This document shows positions 20,156 to 32,134 of a stretch of DNA of 64,000 nt, piece by piece. A model generated the notes under the pieces. That model worked only from the letters and a program-made list of their open reading frames with translations, did not search any database and was not told the origin of the DNA. The position numbers and the translations under genes are program-made. The DNA comes from Amoebidium appalachense (taxonomy: Eukaryota > Ichthyosporea), in the NCBI GenBank assembly GCA_963693365.1, contig CAVNZM010000005.1, positions 3,038,001-3,102,000 on the forward strand, in the 5' to 3' direction. The stretch's first letter is position 1. Every line of letters begins with the position of its first letter.

Positions 20156-21027
20156 CTTTCCTGTTCCCCACCCCGCCCAGTCAAGGCCCGCTGTGCGATA
20201 CATCTAAGTGGCTAGATCATAGGAGAACGAGTTTTGGATTATACTATACTATGAAAAGAAGTTTTCCTATGCTCATACATTCATTTCTAGGCTTACGTTA
20301 GGCGCATCAAGTAGCATGAATAATAAGTCCTGAGTAAAGTAAGAGGGTGCATGAGCTAGCCGGGGCTTGGAAACTCAAAGTGGATGGAAGGGGGGAGGCT
20401 TGTGTAGACATGAAGATAACGAGAATCCACTGTCATAAGACGCAACTTGTTTTATGTTTTATGCACTATGGTATGCATTGCACGTAAGACCGAGCGAAGT
20501 GAGTGTGCACCTGTGTTATCCATACCCGTCTCCTTTTTTGTATCTGTGACGTGTCTTTGATCTTTTGTGTTGCTGCCGGTAACGGGCGCAAGAGAATTTA
20601 AAGACCCCGCGTCGATCAATTTGGCCAATCAACGGTAAAAAGATAAGCCTTGAAGTATTTTTAGCTCGCTTTCTTCAATCAGAGGCTATTTATAGCTACA
20701 GAGTTGAACTTAATGACTCGATATAGTCAATGATCGACGAAAAACACTACTGTGGCGCTTCCGTGGATGATGAATTGAGAGACAGACAGGTTCTCTTGAA
20801 GTTTCTCCTAGAGAGGTGTCGTAGCTTCAGAAATAAACGAAGATTCCAATTTAACACTTGCCAAAAACTTTAATAGTGGTTTCCTTTCCAATACAACGGG
20901 AGTCTGGATGCCACTACACTTGTTTTGACGTTTCCAACTTATGTGCTTTGTGTTGGTCCAGAAGGTTTACAGCACCTTCAGCTGACATCTTTTATTTCGA
21001 TTGGTTGTTATAGGAACAGCACTAAAC
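20156..21027. promoter_or_regulatory. Shared upstream region of two divergent genes
   Basis: About 870 bp separate the start codon of the minus-strand PWWP gene (20155) from that of the plus-strand PSME3IP1 homologue (21028). Unlike its surroundings it contains no long microsatellite or homopolymer, as expected of a constrained bidirectional promoter. No clear TATA box is seen close to either start. This is inference from layout and composition. Confidence 0.5.
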
Positions 21028-21338
21028 ATGCAATTTACCAAGGGTGGTGTTGAACAAGAGCACATCCTCCCTCCCGAGGAGCTCAAGAAAGTTAGGGAGA
21101 AAGAATGGGAAGAGGCGCGAAACAGAGAGACGACGTTGCGTAAGTGTCTTTGTGGTGTCTTCTCACGTTCTTCCGTCTCTTTGCTTTTCCCTTGCCACAT
21201 TCTCCTTTCCTTCCCCAATCTCCTTCTTTCCCTCTCCATCCACCCTCAGTCTTTCTTCTTTCTCTCTCCCTCCCTCCCTCTCTCCCTCTCTCTCTCTCTT
21301 TCTCTCTCTCACTCCCTCCCTCCCTCCCTCCCTCTCTC

Positions 21339-21389
<51 letters not shown>

Positions 21390-21571
21390 CTCTCTCTCCC
21401 CGCCCCCCTCGCACTGTCTCTCCCCCTCCCCCCCCCCCCCCCCTCTCTTAATTGCTTTTTCTCTCTCTCTCACTCATACTCGCTCTCACTATCTTTCCCC
21501 TCCCCCTCTTTCCTCCCCCGACGTCCCCTCTCTCCCTCCCTCACACACACACACACATACTCTCTCTCTCT

Positions 21572-21667
<96 letters not shown>

Positions 21668-21697
21668 CGTCTCCCTTTCCCTCCCCGCCCACCCCCT

Positions 21698-21729
<32 letters not shown>

Positions 21730-22509
21730 CCCCCCCCCCCCCCCTCTCCCTCTCCCTCTCTCCCTCTCTCCCTCTCTCTCAATCTCGCTCCCTGTGGCTC
21801 TTGCTTTCCCACATCTCCCCCTTTCTCTCTTTCTTCCTCGACCTCGCTTCCCCCTGTTTTCTCTTTCCTTCACCTTCCGCAACCCCCCACCCTTCTCTCT
21901 CTTTTTCTTTTGTTCCCTCGCCCATCTTCCTCTCTCCTTTCCTGCCTTCCCCTCCCCCCCCCCCCCCTCTCCTCCCTCCCTCCCCCCCCCCCCCCCCCCC
22001 CGCGCAAAAAAAAAAAAAAAAAAAAAAGATCCTCCCATCCTCCATAACCCCATTTCTCTTCCCCCTCCCCTCCCCCCGTCTCCCTTTCGCCTGTGTGTGT
22101 ATACAATTCTGCCTTTCGAACTCCCCCCTCCCCCCGGCGCCCGCCCGCCCCTTCCACCTTACTTGCCCTGTGTTACCTTCCTCCCCTGCTCTTTCTAAGT
22201 AATCCCATCTCTCCATACTCTTGCTATCATTTGTATGTTAATCGGGCGCGGGGGGTGGGGGGGAGGGGGTGATGGGGGGGGGGGGGGGGGGGGAAGACTC
22301 AAATTTGTTGCGCGACATGATGCTGAAAGTCACTATGACTCCGGGAGCCTGACGTGTGGTGCGTTTCAACTCTGGCCTTGGGTAGGAAAGAAACTGTTGG
22401 GGTTTAGTGGCATCTTTTCTGGTCGAAGAAAGAGGCTGGATTTCACCCTGCAGGAATATTTAATGAAGGTGCCTTTGGGGTGGTGGTGTTGGTTTTTTTT
22501 TTTTTTTTT

Positions 22510-22540
<31 letters not shown>

Positions 22541-22599
22541 TCTCAGAAGGGGCAGAGAAACCTACTCACATTATACTAACTATATTTTCATTTTATTTG

Positions 22600-22685
<86 letters not shown>

Positions 22686-24122
22686 CGCGTGTGTGCGTGT
22701 GCGTGTGTGTGCGTGTGTGTGGGAGGGGGGGGGGGGAGGGGGGGGGAATTGCTGAATAGACGCAAAGAAGTAAACAAGGGATAGAACACTAACTTACTTC
22801 TTTCTCTGCAGCTGTGCACCTTAAAGCAGAGAACTATGACCCCCGCTCACTGTATGAACGGCTGGAGGAGCAGAAGGCAAAGAAAGATGACGAGTTCAAA
22901 GAGATGATTTCATTTAGTATGTTCTCCCCCCACCCCCTTCCCCACCCTCCCCCCACCACAATTCCCCTATCTCCCCCCTCCGCCTCACGGGGTTTACGAG
23001 CTGATACCCACATTATACATACACCGTGCTACTTTGTGATTGCAGCACCGACAGGCAGGCAGGCATCTACTACCTTTTGGTTTGTTTTTTGTTTGTCGGT
23101 GTCTGTGTCTGTGTGTTGTGTGTCTGTGTCTGTGTGTGTTTTCATAAACTCGACCCAATCCCTTTCTCTCATTGTCCTTATCGTTTTTGCAGACTCTCAA
23201 CTACACAAAAGAGACACTTGCACAATGTTGTGTGGGCCCCGGGTTTGTTGTCTGTGAGAATGTTGCCTCCCTCTGTGTGGGGGTGTGTGTTGGCGGATGC
23301 GGGTGTGGGTGGGAGGGAGGGTTGAGATGGAGATGGATAGCTTGGTTTGGGTAGGTGTGGGTTTCTGTATGTGCGTGTACTTTTGCGGGTGGTTGTATGA
23401 GTATATGTAGGTGTGTGGGTGTGTGGATGTGTGTGAGTGTGCATAATTGTGCAAATGGTCGTAATCGTGTATACTTTAGTGAGTGGGGGACATTTTGGGT
23501 CAACACACCTGACAGGGCACTTCAGAGTTCAACTAAACCCCCCCTTCCCCTCGAAACAGAAAACCAGATAAAATTCTTAGATGATGAAGAGTTGGAATTC
23601 ATTAGAGACAAAGGTACGTGCATCAGACTTGCCAATCATGTGTTCGTCACGGTCCCTCCCCCCTATGCATAATCTTTGTGTATGGCTTGCATTCTGCATC
23701 GTATTATCCGTTTGTTCTTGTGTACTTCGTACTTTTTGACGCATTCAAACCCCCCCCCCCCCCCCCCCCCTCCCTCCCTCACCCGTTGTTGCTTCTCTCG
23801 CCCTTCCTCCTCTCCGGCTCGTGTTCCCCCTAGCCTTCTTCCCTCTCCCCTCCCCCCCTTCCCCCCTTCCCCCATTCCCCCCAATGCCCATACTTGGTCT
23901 CTCTCCCTTTCCCACCCTCCAGCTTCTTACGCTCTCTGGCCTCTTCGTTTTCCTCCCCCTTCCCCTCACCTCCCCCCCCCCCCTCCCCCCCCCCTCCCCC
24001 TACTATGCTCGTTCTGGCTCTCACTGGTGGAAAGAATGCTGATGTGTACGTGTGTTCTTTGGGGCGGCTGAGTGTTGTTCTTGTGCATGTGCGTGTGGTG
24101 GGTGTATGTGTGTGTGGTTGGA

Positions 24123-24217
<95 letters not shown>

Positions 24218-24386
24218 CTGGATAGGGGTGGGTGTGTGTTTGTGTGTGTGGTTGGATAGGGGTATGTATGTGCGTGTGTGTCGGCCCCAGTCGCATTGAT
24301 TGTTTTCATATAGGCCACGTCCTTCTCCAATAAACCCCGGAATTTTTTTTTTGACGGGAGAGTAACATTGTGTGTGTGTGTTTTTT

Positions 24387-24431
<45 letters not shown>

Positions 24432-24963
24432 TTTTTCGGCACCGTTTCCAGGCTGCAGCACATGTGCATTTATATAGATTGGTGTTTGTTTGTTATGCCG
24501 TTGGGATACATGGGTCGTACAATGGGCCTGTAGCATGTGGTTGGCAGTTACTTGCGAAGGTGTTGTTCGGTGGGCGATTTTTGACCTTTGTTGTTGATGG
24601 ACAGAGCGCGAGAAGGAGGAGAAAGAGGTTAGGACTTGGGAGGAGGAGATGGAAAGTGTTCGCAAGTATAGGGTTCGCACCTCCCCCCCCCCCCCCCCCC
24701 CCCCTTCCACTTCCCCCTTTGCCAAATACACACACACACACACACACCACCACCACCAGCATCCAACTCAACCATCTCGCGATGCTCTGATGTCGTAAGG
24801 CTGCGCACATTTGCATAGAAGTACACGTAAACACATCTATGTGCATATGCACTGCAATAATCTCCGTGTATGGACATCAAGCATACCATATTGCTCACTC
24901 CCTGAGCTTGGCAGGATTTGTGTTGGGACATGATTCATGGCATGTTTCTTGATGTGCGTGTGT

Positions 24964-25010
<47 letters not shown>

Positions 25011-25406
25011 TTATGTGTGTGCGCGCGGTGTGTGGTTGGTGGATGAGTAGGCCGGTGGGTAGGTGTTTATCCTTGGGGGGGGAGGGGAGGGGGGAGTCCG
25101 TGAGGGGACAAAGTGTAGTACGAGTAAGGAAAGGCGGGAGGGGGGTGGTAAACCTTTGATGTTATGTTGGTAAACAGCGGAAAGGAGATGCAGAAACAGA
25201 TTTGGCAACATAGTGTTCAAATGTTCAATGCGCAAACATGGTTTCATCGGTGTGCACTTGTACCAGTGAGCTAACTCTTGCTACTCGAGTGTAGGAGGAA
25301 CTGGCCAAGACTGGAGATGACTCAGCTCAAGCCTTCAATCTGGGAATCACAAGTGTGTTACCCCCCCTCCCCTCACATTCACACATACACACGCACACGT
25401 GCGCGT

Positions 25407-25452
<46 letters not shown>

Positions 25453-25520
25453 CCTTATCTATTGAGACACGTGCACACACTCCACCTCTTCCATGTCCCC
25501 ATGTCCCCGCCCTTCCCTCC

Positions 25521-25553
<33 letters not shown>

Positions 25554-25935
25554 ACGCACTCACACGCGCCCTTATTTCGAACATCCCCGCCCCACCGCTC
25601 CTCCCCCCCTCCCCCTATCTGAGTTGGGTTTCGTTAACGAGATAGGTCGAAACTCGGGTACTGTGGATGACGTGGGCCCCCCCTGAGGATGGGCTCTGCT
25701 TATTATGCATACTCTTTATGTATGGCTTGCATTCTGCATCGTGTTATCCGTTTGTTCTTGTGTACTTCGTACTTTTTGACGCATTCAAACCCCCCCCCCC
25801 CCCCCCCCCCCCCCCCCTTCCCCTGCCTTCTTGCGTTGCAGTTTATGTTATCTCTTAGTTGTAAAACACACCTCTTGTTTCCTTCCTCCAGCATTTGCTG
25901 GAGAGTGATGGTCACTCGTGTTCCTCCCCAATCTT

Positions 25936-25966
<31 letters not shown>

Positions 25967-26201
25967 CTCCCTCGCTCCCGTTTTAATCCCTTCTATCCGA
26001 AGCCTTGCCACACACGTTCCCCCACAGACACAGACACAATCACATGCACGCCAACCTGATGTTATGGTCTTCTGTGGCCCTCAGAAATGCCATGTATCGA
26101 AGGTGATTGTAGTTTGCAAAGTTGAATAGGTTGTGAGTGACGTGTTTTGCTTTAATAGTGGATATTCACCGTCTTCTGAAATATTTAGCTTATATTCTCC
26201 T

Positions 26202-26233
<32 letters not shown>

Positions 26234-27261
26234 CACACGCACACGCACACGCACACGCACACGCACACGCACACGCACACGCACACGCACACGCACACGC
26301 ACACGCACACGCACACAGAAGGTGTACCCAAGCCCGGTGTGCCTGTAGACACCAAGGCGAGGAAAAAGCCAGCCATTGCCAGTCTGATCAAACCAAAGGG
26401 AGCATCCCAAGTAAAAAGGTGAGCCGTGCAATGACTATGTTACACGTTCCCGTCGTGCGTATGTGATTGGTTTCACGATTACACGTGTTCCTTGCCTCTA
26501 AACAACAGCTTCTGTGCTGCCCGCATTGTTTTCTTCAATACACACACGTGTACCGTGGTAACTGTGCAACGGACAAACATGCACATTACATTAGATCGTA
26601 TATGACTGTTTCCTGAACACCCTCCCCCCCCCCCCCCCCCCCCCTCCCCCTCTCCTTCCCTCGTGCGCTTTTCCTTTGCCGTTCTCCACGTGCTAATTCA
26701 GACACCCCCCGATTGGACTTGCTACATGTTATTGTTGGCGTCATCGAGTACTCAAATCATTTGCTTATGATAACGTAGTGTCTGATGGCAAAGGGAACAC
26801 TGGGCAGGAGTATTTGTGGGGGGGGGGGGGGGGGGGGGGGGACAAAATGACCTGTTTTGTTTTTGTTTTCCCCTCCTTCATACCGGTTCGGCCTCAGGCA
26901 CACACTCGAGGTCATAAGCACGCGCATGCTTGGGCTTGTACATGTGCATACGCGTGCGCAGGCAGAACGCACAAGACACCCCACCACCATTACTCACCGC
27001 TTCCCTCTCTTCTCCACCTCCCTACCAACACTCCTTTCTGCAGAACGGCATCAGAGCAAAGCAACGACGCAGAAAAGGGGGTCAGATGATGACCAACAGC
27101 CCGAAAAAAGACCGAAAACCGAATCGGAAATCCCGGGGAAACCACTAAAACCAACAGCTGCACCGGCCAAGGATCCCCCCAAACCTCCTGCCACGGCTCC
27201 GAATGCGCCACCACTGGGTTCACTGTTGGGTGACTATGGGAGTGACTCGGATTCGGATTGA
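21028..27261 (+). CDS. PSME3IP1: PSME3IP1 / FAM192A (NIP30) homologue, 233 aa
   Basis: Seven exons join in frame: 21028-21139, 22812-22916, 23560-23613, 24605-24672, 25295-25352, 26319-26418, 27057-27261 (stop at 27259). The NIP30 signature [20 protein letters not shown] starts at residue ~45. It is followed by [15 protein letters not shown] and a charged helix ending RKYREEL, matching the order in human FAM192A. The C-terminus is basic and proline-rich, then [12 protein letters not shown], the equivalent of the CK2-type acidic serine tail through which the human protein binds the nuclear proteasome activator PA28-gamma (PSME3). Length is close to the human 254 aa. The start is the ATG in [15 protein letters not shown]; an upstream in-frame TTG is unlikely. 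Less certain points: exon 4 uses a weak GTTCGC donor (needed for phase) and the last acceptor (27057) was chosen by phase, since the stronger TGCAG site at 27043 would shift the frame. Confidence 0.92.
21244..22027. repeat. Nearly 800-bp pyrimidine tract with long (CT)n and poly-C, ending in poly-A
   Basis: The first intron of the PSME3IP1 homologue is almost purely C and T on the plus strand for most of this span. It includes (CT)n at about 21341-21385, 21573-21664 and 21707-21728, several poly-C runs, and ends (C)n-gcgc-(A)n at 21983-22027. Such purine-pyrimidine mirror sequence can form triplex (H-DNA). Confidence 0.95.
22604..22684. repeat. (GT)n microsatellite in PSME3IP1 intron 1
   Basis: About 40 GT units, followed by a G-rich block that ends about 65 nt from the exon-2 acceptor. 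Confidence 0.97.
23655..23770 (+). repeat. Dispersed repeat copy with poly-C tail (5' truncated)
   Basis: Body 23661-23750 matches the copy at 25694-25790 with only about three mismatches. It contains TTGCATTCTGCATCGT and ends GACGCATTCAAA directly before a run of about 20 C. It lies in intron 3 of the PSME3IP1 homologue and lacks the GAGGATGGGC head of the fuller copy. Confidence 0.8.
24127..24214. repeat. (GT)n microsatellite
   Basis: Pure GT array flanked by related gttggataggtgtg motifs on both sides (24117, 24217 and 24249), giving a small repeat-in-repeat structure. Confidence 0.95.
25679..25817 (+). repeat. Dispersed repeat, best full-length copy, with 27-nt poly-C tail
   Basis: The element begins CCCCTGAGGATGGGCTCTGC, continues through TATGCATA and TTGCATTCTGCATCGT, and ends GACGCATTCAAA followed by about 27 C. 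The head matches (in reverse complement) the copies at 42653-42783 and 47770-47910; the body matches 23661-23750. It lies in intron 5 of the PSME3IP1 homologue. Confidence 0.85.
26204..26318. repeat. Poly-C then (CACACG)n hexamer array abutting a 3' splice site
   Basis: Poly-C (26204-26232) is followed by about 14 copies of a GCACAC hexamer ending ACACAG directly at the exon starting 26319. The array takes the place of the polypyrimidine tract. Confidence 0.95.
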
Positions 27262-28129
27262 GGTGTTAAATCATTACAAGCATTTGATATTTTTGTATTC
27301 TTGATGCCCTTTTTTTTCCCTCTTTTTTTCAGATCCGCTAGTTGCTTTCATATATGGCCCCTTGCTAGGCTCAGTTTTGGTTTGTTTTCATGGTGGGTAC
27401 GTCGTGCACTGAAGTTTTGCTGACTTCTCGTTCGTAGACCCTGCCGGTCATGCGGGGAGGGGGGGGGGGGGGGGGGGGGACTCCCGGCAGTAAGATGATG
27501 AAGTCAATTGTGTGCGCAGGCAGCGTGGTTAGGATTTTGATTGGCCCATATGGCAAATACTTGGCCCTTGACACCCTGGTTGTACATAATTGAAGGTACA
27601 ATTTTTAACGTATGATATCACATATCAAGCACTAATATATGTTGTAAGCAAGCAACAGGGCCTACTATGGAAGTAAACTACATTACCATGGCTATTAATG
27701 CCACGGCTGTAATCATAACAGTGACTTTCCTCTTTCCACTTAGTCAAGTGCATCGGCAAGATATCCACATGCACGCAGGTACATACATTGCCTGACCCTA
27801 TGCATATGCTAGGAGCAATTAATTGCACGTGTACACATGACACGTGACACTGTCTGTGCATCCATACAACCATAGAACTATATTGCATATTATATACAGG
27901 CCTGAGCGTGGAGATCAGGCAGAGATGCGTTCAATTCAGTAAACACTGAAAGCAGAAGAGCTGCGCGCAAAGGAAAAGATACACGCGATTCGCTTAGCTC
28001 GGGCACAAACCTCAATGTCTCGGAGCGGTGAGACACCAAGGTATACACCTGGGGCAAGTAGGCAGACCGTGCTGCGGGACTTTAACACAGCTGCAGGGAC
28101 AACTTGAAGCCAGGCTCAATAACATCGAT

Positions 28130-28181
<52 letters not shown>

Positions 28182-28480
28182 CACACACACACATACACAC
28201 ACACGTAACTTAGAATGGTGGGGCCTTTACATGGGCCTTTACATGATTGATGCCCGACCCTGAATGTAATAATTTTGGTAGGTGGTGATCTAATTAATTA
28301 CTAAGGGAACGATATGCTGTTGCTCGAATCCGATGTGTGAGGGCCACCTCTTTCCTGACATGCCCCCGGGGGGATCACGTTAGCTTTGTTGTCTTATACT
28401 GCACCCGGCCATGATCACACGCGCGGCCCGGAGATCTAGATCCGCAGATCTGGGCGAATGGGGCAATTGGGGTGGTGTCG
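27262..28480. other. Spacer, no gene seen
   Basis: Downstream flank of the PSME3IP1 homologue. No canonical AATAAA close to the stop was found. A poly-G run (27461-27479) and a (CA)n array (28133-28178) are present, with no exon-like segment on either strand. Confidence 0.5.
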
Positions 28481-28483
28481 GTC

Positions 28484-28849
28484 GACGTGTGTGTGTCTGT
28501 GTCTGTGCACGTGTGTGTGTGTGGGTGAAGTGTTCGTGTGCCGATGTATGTGTGCACATGTGTGGTGTGTGTTTGTGTGTACGTGTGTGTGTGTGTGTGG
28601 GTGCATGCGTGTGTGCGTGCGTGTGTTTAGTGTGTCACAGTGTGTGTTTGTGTGTGTTTGCGCGCGCCGCTGTGTATATGTATGATGTGCGTGTGTGTGT
28701 GTGTGTGTGTATGTGTGTGTGTGTGTGTGTGTGCCTGTATATGTATGTGCATGTGTGTGTGCCATGTGTGTGTGTGTGCGGTGTACGGTGCGGTGTTCTT
28801 CTGTGTCTGCGGTGTGTGCGGTGTGTGTGCGTGTGCGCGCGCGCGTGCG

Positions 28850-28883
<34 letters not shown>

Positions 28884-28887
28884 TGTG

Positions 28888-28966
<79 letters not shown>

Positions 28967-29179
28967 CACAGTGTGTGTGTGTGTGTGTGTGTACGTGTGT
29001 GTGTGTGTGCGTCATGGTAATGTATGTCTCAGATGTCTGTGTGTGTGATAGTGTGATAGTGATAGTGTATGTGTTCGTGTGGAATAATGTGTGTGTGTGT
29101 GGGTGTGTGGGTGTGTGTGTGGGTGTGTGGGTGTGGGTGTGTGGGTGTGTGGGTGTGACACTGTGTGTGTGTGTGTGTG

Positions 29180-29221
<42 letters not shown>

Positions 29222-29310
29222 CCGTGCATGGGTGTTTGTCAGTTTGTGTGTACCTTTGTGTGTTGGTGTGCCCACGTGGATGTGTTTGTGTGTGTCAATA
29301 TGTGTATAAT
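28484..29310. repeat. About 830 bp of cryptically simple GT-rich DNA
   Basis: Long stretch dominated by GT with interspersed GTGC, GGGTGT and TGTGTA variants. Every frame translates to Cys-Val-rich or His-Thr-rich nonsense. The (GGGTGT)n portion at about 29100-29157 is a second-order repeat. Confidence 0.95.
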
Positions 29311-29379
29311 CAATGAGTGTGTGCATGCTTGTATGCTTGTGCTTTGCATGCCTGTGTTCCGCAGGCCACACAACAGATG

Positions 29380-29985
29380 ATAGCTTCTGTATTTGCAGAA
29401 TTGGTTTATTTAATATATATTCACTGGCACTAGCCTAATACTATTATACTATAGTATGCCAGATACAACACCGCAGTGCGATGTCCATAAACACAAAGCA
29501 CATGACTCGATCAGATATTTTTGCTGGCCCAATATTTGCCCATCAGTTTTAAGGGCCAGTGTATGGTCGTCCTTTAATTTTCGACCACATACAGTAGACG
29601 ACCTTTCCCTCTTCATTTTCGAGTGAGTAGGGTTGCTACTATAAATAAACGCCTCCAGTTTACATATGACCGGCAAGAGCGCACGCACAGAACAATACAT
29701 CCAACACAAATTCGTGCATGTGTAGAAAAAGTGAAGGACTGCACACAACACCAATCCCGTACCGTAGGCTCATGTTTCGAGGTATATCCTAGCACATACC
29801 AATACTCCAGGTGCTCAGTTGTATCGGATTTTTGACTCAGTTTGTTAAAAGACATCATTGAAGGATATGGTTCTTTGTCTGTGGATGTCTACGAGTGTGT
29901 ATGTGTGTGTCTACGAGTGTACATGTTTTGTCTACGTGTGTGTCTACGTGTGTGTATGTATGTGTATGTGTCTCTACATTAAATT
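29380..29985. other. AT-rich spacer, no gene supported
   Basis: Moderately AT-rich sequence without simple repeats. It contains chance ORFs on both strands (minus 29449-29754 is the longest) but no splice-consistent or recognisable coding sequence. Confidence 0.4.
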
Positions 29986-29987
29986 TT

Positions 29988-30130
<143 letters not shown>

Positions 30131-30327
30131 TGTGCGTGCGTTTGTGTGTGTTACGTGTGTATGAGTGTGTATGTGTACGGAGAGTAATGCATGGGTATTT
30201 GCTTTTGTTGGGCATGTCTAAGTGTCCTGCGGTTGTGGGCCCTCGGGTCCGAAAAACAAAAGAAGACAAAACAAAAAAGGAAAAAAAGAAGGAAAATAGG
30301 GAGAAGAAAAGAAACCAAGGCTCGCCA

Positions 30328-30882
30328 TCAGATGGCCACCTCAGCTCCGATGATTGCGGCATCTTCAAGTGCAGGCGCAGCCGCCTCAGCACCACGCACG
30401 GTAGCCACGCCCGGACCAGCCAACTGGGTGGCAGCATCAACCAACGCTTCGTTAAATCGTGTTTCTGCCTGGGCCGTCATGGCCTTGGCTGCATCTCCTG
30501 CCTGCGACAAGGCAGACTCGATGTCAGCCGCGTTGGCCTTCCTCCCAGCGTCGGCGATGGTACCCGCCGCCTGTGACAAGGCGGATTGAATGTCGTCAAA
30601 GATACCGCTGGCAGCGCGCTTAGGCCTCTGTCGGAGCCCATAGCCACGGGTGCTGGAGGGTTGGGTGGCCTTAGCCAAGACGCAGCCACTGTAGCACAGC
30701 CCCAGCACTTGCTCCTTGGGCAGCCCAGGGACGGTGGGTAAGGCGTGGATGGCGTGGTCGCAGGCAGCAAAGCAGGCCAGCAGGGGCTGTTGGGGAATTG
30801 TCATGGGCGAGCCGGCTGCATGTGCAGCGGCAAAAAGCATGACCACCAGAGAAACAGTGCGGACAACCAGAGGGCTAGCCAT
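30328..30882 (-). CDS. Small secreted protein: twin CX3C hairpin, furin-type site and Ala-rich helical repeat region (184 aa)
   Basis: A single-exon gene, unusual here. Residues 1-23 are a signal peptide (hydrophobic VVRTVSLVVMLFAAAHAAG). The only cysteines of the mature part are C37-x3-C41 and C63-x3-C67, about 21 residues apart. This twin CX3C pattern predicts two helices joined by two disulphides, as in alpha-hairpinin peptides. An RPKR motif (86-89) follows, a good furin/kexin site, which would release the hairpin module from the C-terminal part. Residues 97-160 are alanine-rich amphipathic helix with an internal duplication (DIQSALSQA and DIESALSQA, about 24 residues apart). I do not recognise the family. 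Possible roles are a processed peptide precursor, a defence peptide or a surface protein, all inference. A TATA box lies 119 nt upstream. Confidence 0.78.
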   Translation of the reverse strand: MASPLVVRTVSLVVMLFAAAHAAGSPMTIPQQPLLACFAACDHAIHALPTVPGLPKEQVLGLCYSGCVLAKATQPSSTRGYGLRQRPKRAASGIFDDIQSALSQAAGTIADAGRKANAADIESALSQAGDAAKAMTAQAETRFNEALVDAATQLAGPGVATVRGAEAAAPALEDAAIIGAEVAI

Positions 30883-31000
30883 GATGGTCAGTCGGTGTAA
30901 AATCGTGGTGTGTGTGGGCTAACGTTGGCACTGGTGCTATGCTAGTTTACTGTTTGCTGGAGACGATGACTGATGGGTGTTGGTGGGGCCGACCACAACT

Positions 31001-31010
31001 TTTATATATA
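31001..31010 (-). promoter_or_regulatory. TATA box of the secreted-protein gene
   Basis: The minus strand reads TATATATAAA here, 119 nt before the ATG at 30882, leaving room for a short 5' UTR. It is the only strong TATA element upstream of this ORF. Confidence 0.6.
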
Positions 31011-31358
31011 CTGTACATGTACCGGGTCCATCAGCTTTGGTCATGATCTGATTGGTGGAATGTTGCTCCACTGATAACGGTTGGGCCAATCATTTCACTT
31101 TCGGCAGATGCAGACGCGTACGACCGGTATATACGCGCGCGGCGGTGCGGGTGCGCCGGTGGCACGCGTACGGGCCGGGAGTGGCGAACGGTAACTAATA
31201 TACTAGTATATGATGTAGCCTATATTCTTGTATTGAGGATCCCGCGCATTGATTTAATTTGGATACATTAGACCATGAATTCATATGTGTGGCGGAGACC
31301 GCGTGTTCTCCCTAAAAATATTCATAGTAAGCGTTGCAGATTAATGTTATGTACGCGT

Positions 31359-31400
31359 GGTATGGTGATGATGTCAGCTGTATGGTGATGATGTCAGCTG
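31359..31400 (+). repeat. 20-bp direct tandem duplication
   Basis: The sequence tatggtgatgatgtcagctg occurs twice in a row, exactly. It lies in the spacer upstream of the secreted-protein gene. A short (gactt)n pentamer repeat lies at 31549-31571. Confidence 0.9.
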
Positions 31401-31872
31401 GCAGCACAGCTGGCGTGGTGAGATATCGAACTCCCCGGCCGTCTGTACGCGTAACGTACGTATACACGGCCATCTACTAGCCGTGGGTCTGGTAAACTAG
31501 ATGGCCGTGCGCTATCCGATGCATAGTCAGTGTTGTGCCCGAAGCCGAGTGACTTGACTTGACTTGACTTGGTCATTTTTGGGCCCTCGGATGACTTGAC
31601 TTGCCAAAATTTGCTGCGATTTCAAGTCTCGCGTAGGCCTATCGACTTGAGTCAGTTGCAGCCACTTTCAAAGCCGACTTGCACGTGCTTGGGTCCGGAC
31701 ATGCGCATGCCACGTGCCCGTGTGCATGTGTGCTCAAGTGCCCAGGACTGCGTATGCCTGTTTGCGGCAGCCACCGACCACGGTGCCGTGCAATCACGCA
31801 CATGATGTGTGCCCGTATGAGTGAGTGATTGTGTGGCATGTGTGCGTGGACACTGTACGTGTGATGTGTGCC

Positions 31873-32134
<262 letters not shown>

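Noticed and set aside
24127-24214. Regular short repeats considered as a CRISPR array
   Set aside because: Dinucleotide arrays without unique spacers; the window is clearly eukaryotic and nuclear.
25892-25905. Possible extra exon of the PSME3IP1 homologue after CTTCCTCCAG
   Set aside because: In the required phase it meets a stop almost at once, and the neighbouring exons join directly in phase without it.
28411-29316. A 301-codon Cys/Val-rich open frame, and similar His/Thr, Pro and Gly-rich frames across the window
   Set aside because: They are translations of GT, CA, poly-C or poly-G repeats, open on both strands and in several frames at once, without start context, domains or splice logic.
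29449-29754. 101-codon minus-strand ORF
   Set aside because: Composition not protein-like in a consistent way, no splice sites or motifs, AT-rich spacer; most likely chance.
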